Shown piece after piece: positions 1 through 8,600 of a DNA stretch of 64,000 nucleotides. The stretch is from an uncultured Alphaproteobacteria bacterium (lineage in GTDB: Bacteria; Pseudomonadota; Alphaproteobacteria; Rs-D84; CACZYB01): assembly GCA_944392955.1 (NCBI GenBank), contig CALXYK010000010.1, positions 62,001 through 126,000 of the forward strand, written 5' to 3'. Position 1 is the stretch's first letter. The number at the start of each line of letters is the position of its first letter. The notes under the pieces were generated by a model. The model made no database searches. It was not told where the DNA came from and saw only the letters and a list, made by a program, of their open reading frames with translations. Made by a program: the position numbers and the translations under genes.

Positions 1-474
1 ATTATCAAAAATATTAAAAATTTTATTGGGAATATCCTCATAATTAAAAACTTTTTTGTGTATAAATTTATTGATGTTTCGTGCATTTATATATTTTCCT
101 GTGGATGTACAAAAGTATTTAAAATTACATATGGCAATATCTGAATTAATATTTATAGCATTGTCATATAACTTTTCTAACATATCTAATTCAAAAAAAT
201 CATCAGAATCTAAAAAACTAAGATAGTCGCCTTTTGCAACTTCTAAACCTTTGTTTCTTGCCGCACCTGCACCTAAATTTTTTTGTTTAATAATCTTTAT
301 CCTTTTATCTTTTTTTGCATATTCTTCTAAAATACTTAAAGAATTATCTGTGGAGCCGTCATCTATACATATTATTTCTATATCTTTTAATGTTTGGTTT
401 ATTACACTATCCAAACATTTGCTTAGATATTTTTCTACGTTATATACTGGTATTATCACGCTTACCTTAGGCAT
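1..474 (-). CDS. GT2 family glycosyltransferase, N-terminal part (C-terminus beyond window)
   Basis: The reading frame is open from ATG at 474 down to base 1, so about 158 N-terminal residues are visible. It begins MPKVSVIIPVYNVEKYL and has the GT2 (GT-A fold) nucleotide-sugar binding pattern, with IDDGSTDNS and a later FLDSDDF acidic motif. Such enzymes transfer a sugar from a nucleotide-sugar donor at the cytoplasmic face during LPS, capsule or exopolysaccharide synthesis. I chose the ATG at 474, not the one at 480, because the AGGAG lies only two bases from the upstream ATG and about eight from this one, and the paralogues also begin MPKVS. It overlaps the preceding gene's stop by 8 bp (ATGCCTAA). 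The sugar specificity cannot be read. Confidence 0.85.
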   Translation of the reverse strand, partial: MPKVSVIIPVYNVEKYLSKCLDSVINQTLKDIEIICIDDGSTDNSLSILEEYAKKDKRIKIIKQKNLGAGAARNKGLEVAKGDYLSFLDSDDFFELDMLEKLYDNAININSDIAICNFKYFCTSTGKYINARNINKFIHKKVFNYEDIPNKIFNIFDN

Positions 475-545
475 GTTCATTTCTCCTTTTAATCTTTATT
501 TTTAAGCCGAACAATGTAATTATTTTATGCTTTGCATCACTAGAA
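235..545. repeat. GT2 junction repeat, copy A
   Basis: This stretch codes on the minus strand for the C-terminal tail of one GT2 gene followed directly by the N-terminal core of the next. It is nearly identical over roughly 300 bp to the stretches at about 1312-1605 and 2318-2610, and its N-terminal half matches about 3430-3615. The copies are direct repeats about 1 kb apart. The boundaries are estimated by eye. Confidence 0.8.
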
Positions 546-1549
546 TTTTTTATTGAAAATATATATTCTACAAATTTAAGATTTTTTGTATAAAAGTATT
601 TTTTTAACTTATCAATGTCTTTTGATAATAAAATATCATAGAATCTATATCTAATTAGTTTACTATCTGGATATTTATATTTAGATAGTATATCTATAGA
701 TTTATCAATTGCATGCTTAACAATATTAACATTATTACAACAAAAAAAACTTTCCCAAGAGTGTTCTAATCCTTTATATATTGTTGAGAAAAATAATCTA
801 TCATATTTATCTTTATTATTTATATTTTTATTAAAGAAATCTAATGTATCTAGTCTACTATTTAACTTGGAATTTATTTGCGCAATTAATTCTTTTTCTG
901 ATAAAATTTTATGAGATGTAGAATTTTCTCTTAATCTATAAGTATAATAAGCATCATTGACTAGTACAAAATTATTGGCAATAGAGACAAATTTATATAA
1001 AAAAGTCACGTCCTCTAACCATCTTATATTTGCAAACTTAATATTATATTTATCTATCAAATCTTTTCTATAAATAATAGACAGCCAACTAGATGCCAAA
1101 TTTTTATAAGGAATTTTAGTAATTTTTGATGCCTTCGCTATTTTTAAATTTGTATTTGTAAATTTTATTTTTTGTTTTTTTTGATATAGTTGCTTTAAAT
1201 CTCCTTTGATAAAATCATACTTATTTATTTTAGATTTATTATATAATTTTTTAAAAAAATCTAAATCCACATAATCATCAGAATCTACAAAACCAATATA
1301 TTCTCCCTTTGCAACTTCTAAACCTCTATTCCTTGCGACTCCTGCACCTAAATTTTTTTGTTTAATAACCTTTATCCTTTTATCTTTTTTTGCATATTCT
1401 TCTAAAATATTTAATGAATTATCAGTAGAGCCGTCATCTATACATATTATTTCTATATCTTTTAATGTTTGGTTTATTACACTATCCAAACATTCTCTTA
1501 GATATTTTTCTACATTATATACCGGTATTATTACACTTACCTTAGGCAT
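467..1549 (-). CDS. GT2 family glycosyltransferase (mosaic paralogue)
   Basis: A 360-residue GT2 enzyme. Residues 1 to about 90 carry the donor-binding GT-A core (VSVIIPVYN, IDDGSTDNS, GFVDSDDY) and are almost identical to those of the three neighbouring GT2 genes. The middle, about residues 100 to 330, is unrelated in detail to theirs. The last 25 or so residues (KHKIITLFGLKIKIKRR plus NEHA) are again nearly identical. There is no signal peptide; a cytoplasmic or membrane-peripheral location is expected. An ATG six bases upstream (1555) is possible, but the Shine-Dalgarno spacing favours 1549. It overlaps both neighbours by 8 bp, so translation is probably coupled. Role: one sugar addition in surface glycan assembly (inferred). 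Confidence 0.88.
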   Translation of the reverse strand: MPKVSVIIPVYNVEKYLRECLDSVINQTLKDIEIICIDDGSTDNSLNILEEYAKKDKRIKVIKQKNLGAGVARNRGLEVAKGEYIGFVDSDDYVDLDFFKKLYNKSKINKYDFIKGDLKQLYQKKQKIKFTNTNLKIAKASKITKIPYKNLASSWLSIIYRKDLIDKYNIKFANIRWLEDVTFLYKFVSIANNFVLVNDAYYTYRLRENSTSHKILSEKELIAQINSKLNSRLDTLDFFNKNINNKDKYDRLFFSTIYKGLEHSWESFFCCNNVNIVKHAIDKSIDILSKYKYPDSKLIRYRFYDILLSKDIDKLKKYFYTKNLKFVEYIFSIKNSSDAKHKIITLFGLKIKIKRRNEHA

Positions 1550-1605
1550 GTTCATTTCTCCTTTTAATCTTTATTTTTAAGCCGAACAATGTAATTATTT
1601 TATGT
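1312..1605. repeat. GT2 junction repeat, copy B
   Basis: Second copy of the roughly 300-bp direct repeat spanning the end of one GT2 gene and the start of the next. The shared block includes the 3' coding end (LFGLKIKIKRR), the AAAGGAGA ribosome site and about 75 codons of the GT2 core. Boundaries are estimated by eye. Confidence 0.8.
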
Positions 1606-2537
1606 TTTTTATCATCTGAATTCCTTATGGAAAATATATTTTGAGAAATAAATTTTAAAAGTAAATGGTTATAAACTTTTTGAACTAAATTCGCCTTATA
1701 AATTAATTCATAATCTATTGATTTTATGGTTTTATATAATTGTGTAGTAAAAATATCTTTCAATGTGAATATTTTAAAATGTTGATATAACCTTTCGTAT
1801 GTTAAGCAATAAAGTATATCAAGTTTATGTTTTTTCGCAAAATTAAAATTATCCGTAATTCCTTTTAATAAATCTCTTTTCTTTTTTGTTGTCCATATAA
1901 CATCTTTATGTCCTATTCTAAAAAGATATGTGATTTTTGAAATTGCATAAAATTGTTTAGCCTTATACATTGCCTTTACAAAAAAAGGCGGATCTTGAAA
2001 TCGCTTATAATCAGGAAACAAAAGTTTATTTTTAACTAAAAAATCCCTATTATAAATAAATCTGTGATACCCATAATCAAATTGATATTCCTTATATTTT
2101 ATAATTTTATCCTGGTTAAATATATATCCAAAAAATGTTTTATTAAGAGAAGATTTAATTTCTCCATTAAATAAATGACTGAAACTTCCGCCACAAATTA
2201 ATACCTTATGTTTTTTGGCATTAGTATACAAAATTTTTAAAATATCATTTGTTGGATAATAATCATCAGAATCAAGGAATATTACAAATTCACCTTTGGC
2301 AATTTTTATTCCTTTGTTTCTTGCTACACCTGCACCTAAATTTTTTTGTTTAATAACCTTTATCCTTTTATCTTTTTTTGCATATTTCTCTAAAATACTT
2401 AAAGAATTATCTGTGGAGCTGTCATCTATACATATTATTTCTATATCTTTTAATGTTTGGTTTATTACACTATCCAAACATTCACTTAGATATTTTTCTA
2501 CATTATATACCGGTATTATTACACTTACCTTAGGCAT
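1542..2537 (-). CDS. GT2 family glycosyltransferase (mosaic paralogue)
   Basis: A 331-residue GT2 family protein. The GT-A core is at residues 1-95, with VSVIIPVYN, an IDDSSTDNS variant and FLDSDDYY. The middle region is divergent, rich in Lys, Phe and Tyr. The tail KHKIITLFGLKIKIKRR is shared with the neighbours. It begins with ATG at 2537 behind AAAGGAGATCT and overlaps the upstream gene's stop in ATGCCTAA. It lies fourth in a run of seven overlapping minus-strand glycosyltransferase genes. Substrates are unknown. The near identity of the ends and not of the middle points to recombination among the copies. Confidence 0.88.
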   Translation of the reverse strand: MPKVSVIIPVYNVEKYLSECLDSVINQTLKDIEIICIDDSSTDNSLSILEKYAKKDKRIKVIKQKNLGAGVARNKGIKIAKGEFVIFLDSDDYYPTNDILKILYTNAKKHKVLICGGSFSHLFNGEIKSSLNKTFFGYIFNQDKIIKYKEYQFDYGYHRFIYNRDFLVKNKLLFPDYKRFQDPPFFVKAMYKAKQFYAISKITYLFRIGHKDVIWTTKKKRDLLKGITDNFNFAKKHKLDILYCLTYERLYQHFKIFTLKDIFTTQLYKTIKSIDYELIYKANLVQKVYNHLLLKFISQNIFSIRNSDDKKHKIITLFGLKIKIKRRNEHA

Positions 2538-2610
2538 TTTTAGATCTCCTTTTAATCTTTATTTTTAAGCCGAACAATGTAATTATTTTATGCTTTGCAT
2601 CACTAGAATT
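2318..2610. repeat. GT2 junction repeat, copy C
   Basis: Third copy of the GT2 junction repeat. It differs from A and B mainly just before the start codon (TTTTTAGATCTCC instead of GTTCATTTCTCC), which changes the encoded tail from NEHA to SKNA. A fourth, half-length copy (N-terminal coding part only) is at about 3430-3615. Confidence 0.8.
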
Positions 2611-3615
2611 TGTAAATGAAAGAATAAATCTAAATAATAATTTTAGCATAATATACAAATAAAAAACGAAGATATTAGAAACTAACAAATGAATTTTCTT
2701 TAAATCTTTCTTTCTAAATAAATTTTCATCAATTTCATTATTATTATAACCTTCTTTAAATTCTTTTGAAAATACTTTTATAAATTCCTTTTTAAATTTT
2801 TTATCTATTCTATTAAATGTAAACATATAATTATTATATTTTTTTACCCAATATATGCCTAGAAACTTTGATTTTAAATTTTCATTTTTTTCTAATATAT
2901 TTCTTATATAATCGTATTCATTTTTCATAGCATAAACTTTATTTTTATTTTTTATTGAAGAATTTGGATTATCTCTTCTATTCATATAAAATGGAATATT
3001 TAAAATATATATCTTTGTTGCATACATAAATGTTTGAAAATAAAAACCATTATCTTGGTAAGAAGCACCTGGTGTTTCATTATGTCTTATATGATTTTTA
3101 TTTATGAAATCAGTTTTATATATACCACTCCAAGTATGCATTATAAAGTTGAAAGTATTTAAATCATTTTGTGGGTTTAATATTTTATTATAGTATGTAT
3201 TTGTATTATCTAAGTGATTATAAAATAAAACTTTATCTTTGCCCGAACCTGTAAAACGATAGAAGTCTGCCTTTATAAAATCTAAATCATATTCTGTGGC
3301 TTTATTATATAAGCTTTCATACATATCTAATTTTATATAATCATCTGGTTCTACTATACCTATATATTCTCCTGTCGCATTATCAATACCAACATTCATA
3401 GTATGTCCATAGCCACTATTTGCTTTATTTATAATCTTTATCCTTTTATCTTTTTTTGCATATTCTTCTAAAATACTTAATGAACTATCAGTAGAGCCGT
3501 CATTTACACATATTATTTCTATATCTTTTAATGTTTGATTTATTACACTATCCAAACATTCTCTTAGATATTTTTCTACGTTATATACTGGTATTATTAC
3601 ACTTACCTTAGGCAT
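2530..3615 (-). CDS. GT2 family glycosyltransferase (mosaic paralogue)
   Basis: A 361-residue GT2 enzyme. Residues 1-75 match the other array members (VSVIIPVYNVEKYL, VNDGSTDSS). The sequence then diverges earlier than in the others, at KIINKANSGYGHTMNVG, and has GIVEPDDYI in place of the SDD acidic motif. This resembles GT2 enzymes annotated as amylovoran/CpsJ-like transferases. The C-terminus carries the common KHKIITLFGLKIKIKRR tail but ends SKNA, like the GT8 gene just upstream, not NEHA. The start is ATG at 3615 behind a strong AGGAGG. Overlap with the upstream gene is 8 bp. Role in surface glycan synthesis is inferred from family and context. Confidence 0.88.
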   Translation of the reverse strand: MPKVSVIIPVYNVEKYLRECLDSVINQTLKDIEIICVNDGSTDSSLSILEEYAKKDKRIKIINKANSGYGHTMNVGIDNATGEYIGIVEPDDYIKLDMYESLYNKATEYDLDFIKADFYRFTGSGKDKVLFYNHLDNTNTYYNKILNPQNDLNTFNFIMHTWSGIYKTDFINKNHIRHNETPGASYQDNGFYFQTFMYATKIYILNIPFYMNRRDNPNSSIKNKNKVYAMKNEYDYIRNILEKNENLKSKFLGIYWVKKYNNYMFTFNRIDKKFKKEFIKVFSKEFKEGYNNNEIDENLFRKKDLKKIHLLVSNIFVFYLYIMLKLLFRFILSFTNSSDAKHKIITLFGLKIKIKRRSKNA

Positions 3616-4525
3616 TTTTAGACCTCCTGAATCTCCTTTCCATTAGCATAAATTTTATTTTTTGGAATAATGATGCCTTTTGAAAAAAGGTTTGTTTAAA
3701 ATCATTATAAAATTCGGTATGCCGAGCATAAGACCACCACATATCAGCACATTTAGTCAATTTATTCCATGGATTATAATTAATAAAATGATATATAATT
3801 CCGTTATTTTTTGCCTCGTTAAATTCTTGCTTAGTTAAAATTCCTTCGTTAATCATTTTGTGATATTTATGAGTTGAACGAGGCGTAAAATTATATTTCA
3901 ATGGTAAAAATTTAATTCTGTTTCTGCAAACTAAATTCAAGATATCTTGATCTTTATAATTGAATTCATATTGTGTTTGTGCAATAAGTTTTTGATAATA
4001 ATTATCATTTCTTATGGATTTCAAATTTAGTAATAAGACTCCTGAATTTATATAATCACCTCTTTTGACTTTGTTGGCAAAGATTTTTATCATCTTTCGT
4101 TTCCATGGACGTTTTAAATTAAGTCCATCCTTTGCACCATATAGCAAAGTATCCTTCATATCTATATTATACAAACTTGATAATTCATCATTGAAAACAA
4201 CATCAATATCACAATATATGATTTTATCAATATCTGGTAATAGTTTTGGTATTTGTAATCTAAGATAAAAACCAACTTCTTTTTTATTTGCTAAGATATC
4301 TAAATCTTTGTCTGCATATAAAAATGTAATTACAGAAGATGAATCAAGTTGCTTTACTAAACCACTTATATATTTTGTCATAGAAGATGTAATGTCATTT
4401 GAAACAACAGCATATATATTATATGAACATTTTCCCTTTGACACATTTAGTAAAGAAGACAATGCCACACAAAAATGTTTCCATAAATTTTTATCAAAGC
4501 AAAATGCGATATTTACTTTTTGCAT
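3608..4525 (-). CDS. GT8 family glycosyltransferase (LgtC-like)
   Basis: A 305-residue protein. The opening NIAFCFDKNLWKHFCVALSSLL and the YCDIDVVF motif near residue 100 (the DxD metal and nucleotide-sugar site) are typical of GT8, the family of LPS galactosyl/glucosyltransferases such as LgtC and RfaI/J. A later YKDQDILN and HFINYNPWNK segment also fit GT8. The acceptor is probably a lipid-linked or LPS-core sugar (inferred). It overlaps the upstream GT92-like gene by 13 bp and ends RRSKNA, the same last residues as the adjacent GT2 protein, so the 3' end seems to have been shared by recombination. Confidence 0.88.
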   Translation of the reverse strand: MQKVNIAFCFDKNLWKHFCVALSSLLNVSKGKCSYNIYAVVSNDITSSMTKYISGLVKQLDSSSVITFLYADKDLDILANKKEVGFYLRLQIPKLLPDIDKIIYCDIDVVFNDELSSLYNIDMKDTLLYGAKDGLNLKRPWKRKMIKIFANKVKRGDYINSGVLLLNLKSIRNDNYYQKLIAQTQYEFNYKDQDILNLVCRNRIKFLPLKYNFTPRSTHKYHKMINEGILTKQEFNEAKNNGIIYHFINYNPWNKLTKCADMWWSYARHTEFYNDFKQTFFQKASLFQKIKFMLMERRFRRSKNA

Positions 4526-5451
4526 TTCATGTTTTCCTTTATTTTTGTAATATATTTATAGATGATTTTATCTTCTATATCGTTTTTATCATTTTTTTTG
4601 AATGCATCTATAGTATATGGTTTATTTAATCTTAAAACATTGCCTCTTTGTATTTTTAAGATAAATTCTTCTTCACTTTTACAATAATAATGGTTGATTC
4701 TGATTTTATTTATTGTAAATGGATTATTTTTATGACTATAAATTTTTCGGTAATTTTCATCAACCGAAACAAATTTTCCAAAACTATATGGAATATGTGC
4801 ATCCATACCAATAACTAACCTTGGATTTATTATTGATTTAACCTCTTTATTTCTGGGGAAATCATCATTTGCCCTTTTTGTAAATCGTTCGGTTAACAAG
4901 CCATCGGTTTTAGTTTTATGCCCATTACTACCATACATAACCCAATGAATGCTTAGCCCTGCATATCCATCATAATCATTTAAAACCTCGGGTATAGTGT
5001 TTTTTTCTACTGGAATAACAAATTCATCCGTATCAATGAAACCCAACCATTTTGTATCATATCTATGTTTAAATAATGCATCATTATAAACTGGTCTTTG
5101 TGGTGATTTTCCTAGCCATTTAGTGTAATCTACAAGACCTTCGGTTATATATGGTAATAAGACCTCATACAAATTATCAGACGAATCATTGTCATATACA
5201 TAAAATTTTTCGACACCAACAATTTTATGATATTCTATCCATTCTTTAATATAATTTGCTTCGTTTTTTATACAAATTACAAATGCTAAATTATATTTAA
5301 ACTTACGAGATTTTTCTACCTTAGCATTATGTAAAACAACTTTAATATTTTTTAGATATTGGATAAAAAATCCATCCCTTATTATATGCCTTAAACTTCT
5401 GGACCAAACAAAGCCACAGATTAAATTTCTTAATGACTTGTTTATATTCAT
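4513..5451 (-). CDS. GT92 / Glyco_tranf_2_4-type glycosyltransferase
   Basis: 312 residues from ATG at 5451. The stretch FVICIKNEANYIKEWIEYH, then VEKFYVYDNDSSDN, FIDTDEFV (acidic DxD-type motif) and a C-terminal INHYYCKSEEEF are the hallmarks of the GT92 (DUF23-like) group. In bacteria these lie in LPS and capsule clusters. A start nine codons upstream is open, but GGAGG sits six bases before the ATG at 5451, and that ATG shares TAATG with the upstream stop, so I prefer it. Translation is probably coupled. The sugar transferred is unknown. Confidence 0.85.
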   Translation of the reverse strand: MNINKSLRNLICGFVWSRSLRHIIRDGFFIQYLKNIKVVLHNAKVEKSRKFKYNLAFVICIKNEANYIKEWIEYHKIVGVEKFYVYDNDSSDNLYEVLLPYITEGLVDYTKWLGKSPQRPVYNDALFKHRYDTKWLGFIDTDEFVIPVEKNTIPEVLNDYDGYAGLSIHWVMYGSNGHKTKTDGLLTERFTKRANDDFPRNKEVKSIINPRLVIGMDAHIPYSFGKFVSVDENYRKIYSHKNNPFTINKIRINHYYCKSEEEFILKIQRGNVLRLNKPYTIDAFKKNDKNDIEDKIIYKYITKIKENMKCKK

Positions 5452-6182
5452 TATATCCTCCAAAAATTTTCCATCCATTTAGTTGGTTTTACATGACGAA
5501 AGCCAAATTTTCCCGTGTAGCCCTTAAATGCCTCCTCTGGATTGGGATGTCCATGGAATATTAAGATTTTTGTTTCCTTTGGCAATATTGGAGATAAAAA
5601 CCAATTTAGTGGGAAAGGTCTTAAACAATGTCTTTTGAAACTTACACACCAATTTTTTTTCCAATATTTCAATATTCCCTTTTGTTTCATAGCATAAGAA
5701 AGATATGCCTGTTCATTTCGGAACTGGGCTCTGATTTGAAAGCGGTTTTCTTCAAAATAGTCTACAATATCTGGATATTTACCAACCTTAAACCTAAACA
5801 CCGAAGAATTCCCAATATAATTTTTAAAATCCCAATCTTTGATTATTAAAAAATCACCCTTTTCTTTGAAAAAATCATCTATGTTTTTCAAAATAAGCAC
5901 ATCTAAATCTAAGAATAAGGCATCACCTTCTAAATCACCTAAATTTTTTCTGAATATACCCAATTTGTTCCAGCCCCTTTCTGGACCAGGTTCAAAACAA
6001 ACCTTTGGCAAAGGAAAAACTTCTATATTTTTATTCAAGCCTTTTGCATCATCTGTAAAGCAAACAAATCTATGTGGTAATGTAAGATTTTTTTCCACCA
6101 TATCATACAATCTGTTAACATATTGAGGACCGAATTTTGTCCCCCATTTCATACAGACAATATTCCTTTTGCATTTTACCAT
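5451..6182 (-). CDS. putative glycosyltransferase (nucleotide-diphospho-sugar transferase fold)
   Basis: 243 residues, first gene of the glycan operon, behind AAGGAGATTATCT. The N-terminus NIVCMKWGTKFGPQYVNRLYDMV, then RFVCFTDDAKG and FLDLDVLIL (DxD) resemble a group of short bacterial glycosyltransferases of GT-A type found in LPS/capsule loci. KILIFHGHPNPEEAF near the C-terminus is also typical of that group. No signal peptide or membrane segment is visible. The precise CAZy family is uncertain. A promoter should lie in 6190-6300; I see only weak matches there. Confidence 0.72.
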   Translation of the reverse strand: MVKCKRNIVCMKWGTKFGPQYVNRLYDMVEKNLTLPHRFVCFTDDAKGLNKNIEVFPLPKVCFEPGPERGWNKLGIFRKNLGDLEGDALFLDLDVLILKNIDDFFKEKGDFLIIKDWDFKNYIGNSSVFRFKVGKYPDIVDYFEENRFQIRAQFRNEQAYLSYAMKQKGILKYWKKNWCVSFKRHCLRPFPLNWFLSPILPKETKILIFHGHPNPEEAFKGYTGKFGFRHVKPTKWMENFWRI

Positions 6183-6451
6183 AGATAATCTCCTTACATA
6201 AAAATAAAATATTTTGGGTTGTGGTAGAATTATCCTATCTTAATATATTGAATAATCTTAAATTTTAAATCAAAGATAAATACAAGCCACACGGCAGAGA
6301 ATATATACCTAAACCTTATATTTTGCAACTACTTTTTCTTAAAATACAAAAATGCTTGTTAAATATTTTGTTTTGTAAATTTATTAAGTCAAACAATGTT
6401 TATAAGATATTAAATAAAACCTTTAAAAATATAAGGTTTTTGATGAAATTT

Positions 6452-6480
6452 AATAAAAAAAGCCTCATTTAGAGGACTTT
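6452..6480 (-). terminator. rho-independent terminator
   Basis: On the minus strand AAAGTCCTC, a five-base loop and GAGGCTTT are followed by a run of T. One bulged base interrupts the stem. It would end the operon coming from 9710, or the lost tRNA whose 3' end is copied next to it. Confidence 0.65.
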
Positions 6481-6495
6481 CTGATTTTTGGTGGC
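6481..6495 (-). repeat. 15-bp copy of the tRNA-Met 3' end (att-like)
   Basis: On the minus strand this reads GCCACCAAAAATCAG and is identical to 11047-11061, the last bases of tRNA-Met including CCA plus eight flanking bases. Both copies are followed at once by a terminator hairpin. No tRNA body precedes this copy. This is the pattern left by an element integrating at a tRNA 3' end. Confidence 0.55.
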
Positions 6496-6667
6496 TATTA
6501 AAGGATTAGTTTACTAGATTTCTATAAAATGAAATAAATTCTCATTCTAATCTATACATTATTACTTTACCTAACCCAACATACTATAAAAACTCATATT
6601 AAAAATCTATTTAGATTACCATTAATAATATTTCTATAAGAATAAATCTTTGATATATTAATTTTAT

Positions 6668-7918
6668 TTAATATAACTTTATCTTTTCCAAAATTATATC
6701 TTGTGTAGTTTTATTATGCTTCTTTAATTCTTCATTTACAATATTTTCAATTGTACTTTTTAACCCTGATGAAATAAAAGAATTATTTGTTAAACCGATA
6801 GCAATCTTCCAAGGTTCTTCTATCTTGCCACCCATCTGACTTGTTAAATAAACAGTATTTTCAATACCTATTTGATTATAAATTCTATTAGATATAATAT
6901 TTCCAATAACAGTAAATAATTTTCCTGTATGATATACAGGATTTTTACCACATGGCGCTTCTAAAGAAATATTACGACAAAAAGGAATAAATCCACAACT
7001 TCTGTTTCCTCGTCCAACAGCCCCCTCATCACCACTTTCGACAGCGCTTCCTGTTAACGTTAAATATAAATCATCATTTTCTAAATTATCTCTTGTATTT
7101 ATAGAAATATTAAAAGTATAACCCAAGTATTTTTGGGATAAAATATCGATTAAAAAACTTTTTAAAAACTTTATATTATTTCTATAAAAATCTTTATCTG
7201 GAGTATATAAAGAAATAAAAGCTATACAAGTTGTAATATCTATATTTTTTCCAATTCGTGTTCCCATTACTTTTATATCATTTCCGACAAAAGAATATTT
7301 TCTTTTAAATTCTTTAGAATTCAGTTGATTTTCCACATATAACACAACATTTTCTAAAACTGTGTATGGATAAAAACTAACTGTAGTAGATGTGTCATTT
7401 GTTCTATTCATATTATTATGATATTGTATAAAAGTTTCATTTTTTATGTTGAAAAAACTGGAACGTTCATTATTTGTTGTTCCATCTTTCTTATATACGA
7501 CACCGGGGCCTTGTGATGAATGTGTATTATCTATTATTTCTATATTTTTTTTACAATCTATCATAGGAAATAGAAATTTCATATGTTCATAAATAGTTTC
7601 TGTTGCAATATCTACATATGGAATTTTTTCATTACAGAAATTTTCTGTAAATCGTCCATTTAAGAGTATTCTTATAGGCTTTATAAATTCTCCACCACCA
7701 AAATATACTTTTGTTTTTCCACCTAAAATAGATAATTTATCAATCATATGTCTAAATATATGTCCATACTTTTGATACGTATATAAAGAATAATTAGCAC
7801 TTATTTTTTCAGCTAAACTATCACAAATAGTATCAGGATGACCAATACCTTTACGTTCAACGACTTCATAATCTTGTTCATTAACATTAGTGTTTGAATT
7901 AAAAATACAAATATCCAT
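6668..7918 (-). CDS. archaeal-type S-adenosylmethionine synthetase
   Basis: 416 residues. It should make S-adenosylmethionine from methionine and ATP. The sequence is of the archaeal MAT family (AdoMet_Synthase, PF01941), not bacterial MetK: VERKGIGHPDTICDSLAEKIS near the N-terminus, YFGGGEF, GSAVESGDEGAVGRGNRS and LEAPCGKNPVYHTGK are the conserved ATP, metal and methionine-site segments. Length fits the roughly 400-residue family. The start ATG at 7918 has AAGGAG upstream. It is the last of three minus-strand genes with an 11-bp gap to the kinase. A dedicated SAM supply for a nearby pathway is inferred. Transfer from an archaeal-type source is likely in origin. Confidence 0.88.
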   Translation of the reverse strand: MDICIFNSNTNVNEQDYEVVERKGIGHPDTICDSLAEKISANYSLYTYQKYGHIFRHMIDKLSILGGKTKVYFGGGEFIKPIRILLNGRFTENFCNEKIPYVDIATETIYEHMKFLFPMIDCKKNIEIIDNTHSSQGPGVVYKKDGTTNNERSSFFNIKNETFIQYHNNMNRTNDTSTTVSFYPYTVLENVVLYVENQLNSKEFKRKYSFVGNDIKVMGTRIGKNIDITTCIAFISLYTPDKDFYRNNIKFLKSFLIDILSQKYLGYTFNISINTRDNLENDDLYLTLTGSAVESGDEGAVGRGNRSCGFIPFCRNISLEAPCGKNPVYHTGKLFTVIGNIISNRIYNQIGIENTVYLTSQMGGKIEEPWKIAIGLTNNSFISSGLKSTIENIVNEELKKHNKTTQDIILEKIKLY

Positions 7919-7928
7919 ATAAAACTCC

Positions 7929-8600
7929 TTACCGTTTTACATAAGTCTCTTCTAAAAATATTTTATTATTGTTGTTGTAGATATTTATCTTATCAACAAA
8001 TTGTCTGTAAAAATTAACAGCTGGTAAAACTTCATTGAAACCTTGTTCGATTAAATCAATTGGTATATACCCACCTCCATTTTTATAATGACGCTCTATT
8101 ACTCTATCAATAGCTATATCTTTATCTACTAGAATAGCATTGATTTCTATTTTATATCCCAAATTGCTTATATATTTAACCATATTTTTTTTATTTGAAT
8201 CCAGACCTCCACAATCATAAAAAACATTTACTTTATTTGAAATCAAATAATCTAAAATATAGAACGATAATTTTCTAGAAATTGTTTCACAAATTCGAAA
8301 ATCATTATGTGATGATTTATTTAATAATTTTAGTTCTTTGAAAATTTGTAAATTATGCATAATTTCATCTCCTGATAAGAAGGCATAATCTTTATAATAT
8401 TGCTTTACATTATTAAAAAATGTACTTTTTCCAGCTCCACTAATACCCAACATCATAATAAATTTTGGTGTTGAATTATTAAATTTTACACCACTTAATA
8501 TAGAAGAGTAAAAATTATCTATTTCTTTTTTTGATAACTCATTAACTTCATCATAAACAGATTGCTTATAACATAAAAATTCAGAAATTAATACTCCCAT
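7929..8600 (-). CDS. P-loop kinase of zeta-toxin / polynucleotide-kinase-like type
   Basis: 223 residues. A Walker A motif GISGAGKST lies at residues 52-60, followed by SGDEIMHNL (acidic acceptor-site region), FYDCGGLDS and a C-terminal lid-like segment with Arg (IDRVIERHYKNGGG). This arrangement resembles the AAA_33/zeta-toxin kinase group, which phosphorylates small molecules or nucleic-acid ends. The first 45 residues are a helical extension without a known domain. Its ATG follows the upstream TGA directly, so it is coupled to the AlaRS-like gene. The substrate is unknown; by context it could phosphorylate a product or precursor of the SAM-dependent pathway. It could also be a toxin relic, but no antitoxin gene is visible. 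Confidence 0.7.
   Translation of the reverse strand: MGVLISEFLCYKQSVYDEVNELSKKEIDNFYSSILSGVKFNNSTPKFIMMLGISGAGKSTFFNNVKQYYKDYAFLSGDEIMHNLQIFKELKLLNKSSHNDFRICETISRKLSFYILDYLISNKVNVFYDCGGLDSNKKNMVKYISNLGYKIEINAILVDKDIAIDRVIERHYKNGGGYIPIDLIEQGFNEVLPAVNFYRQFVDKINIYNNNNKIFLEETYVKR

Larger units (their letters stand above)
6183..6667. other. AT-rich intergenic region with terminator and tRNA 3'-end copy
   Basis: About 485 bp with no convincing open frame. It contains a minus-strand terminator (6452-6480), directly preceded (in that strand's direction) by a 15-bp copy of the 3' end of tRNA-Met (6481-6495). The rest is AT-rich. The promoter of the glycosyltransferase operon must lie next to 6182-6300 but has no clear consensus. 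Confidence 0.6.

Noticed and set aside
1-3615. Direct repeats considered as a CRISPR array or insertion sequence
   Set aside because: The repeats are about 300 bp, protein-coding and about 1 kb apart, with no cas gene, transposase or terminal inverted repeats.
7929-8600. Considered as a functional zeta toxin of a toxin-antitoxin pair
   Set aside because: No epsilon-like antitoxin gene is adjacent, and the gene is coupled to biosynthesis-like genes.
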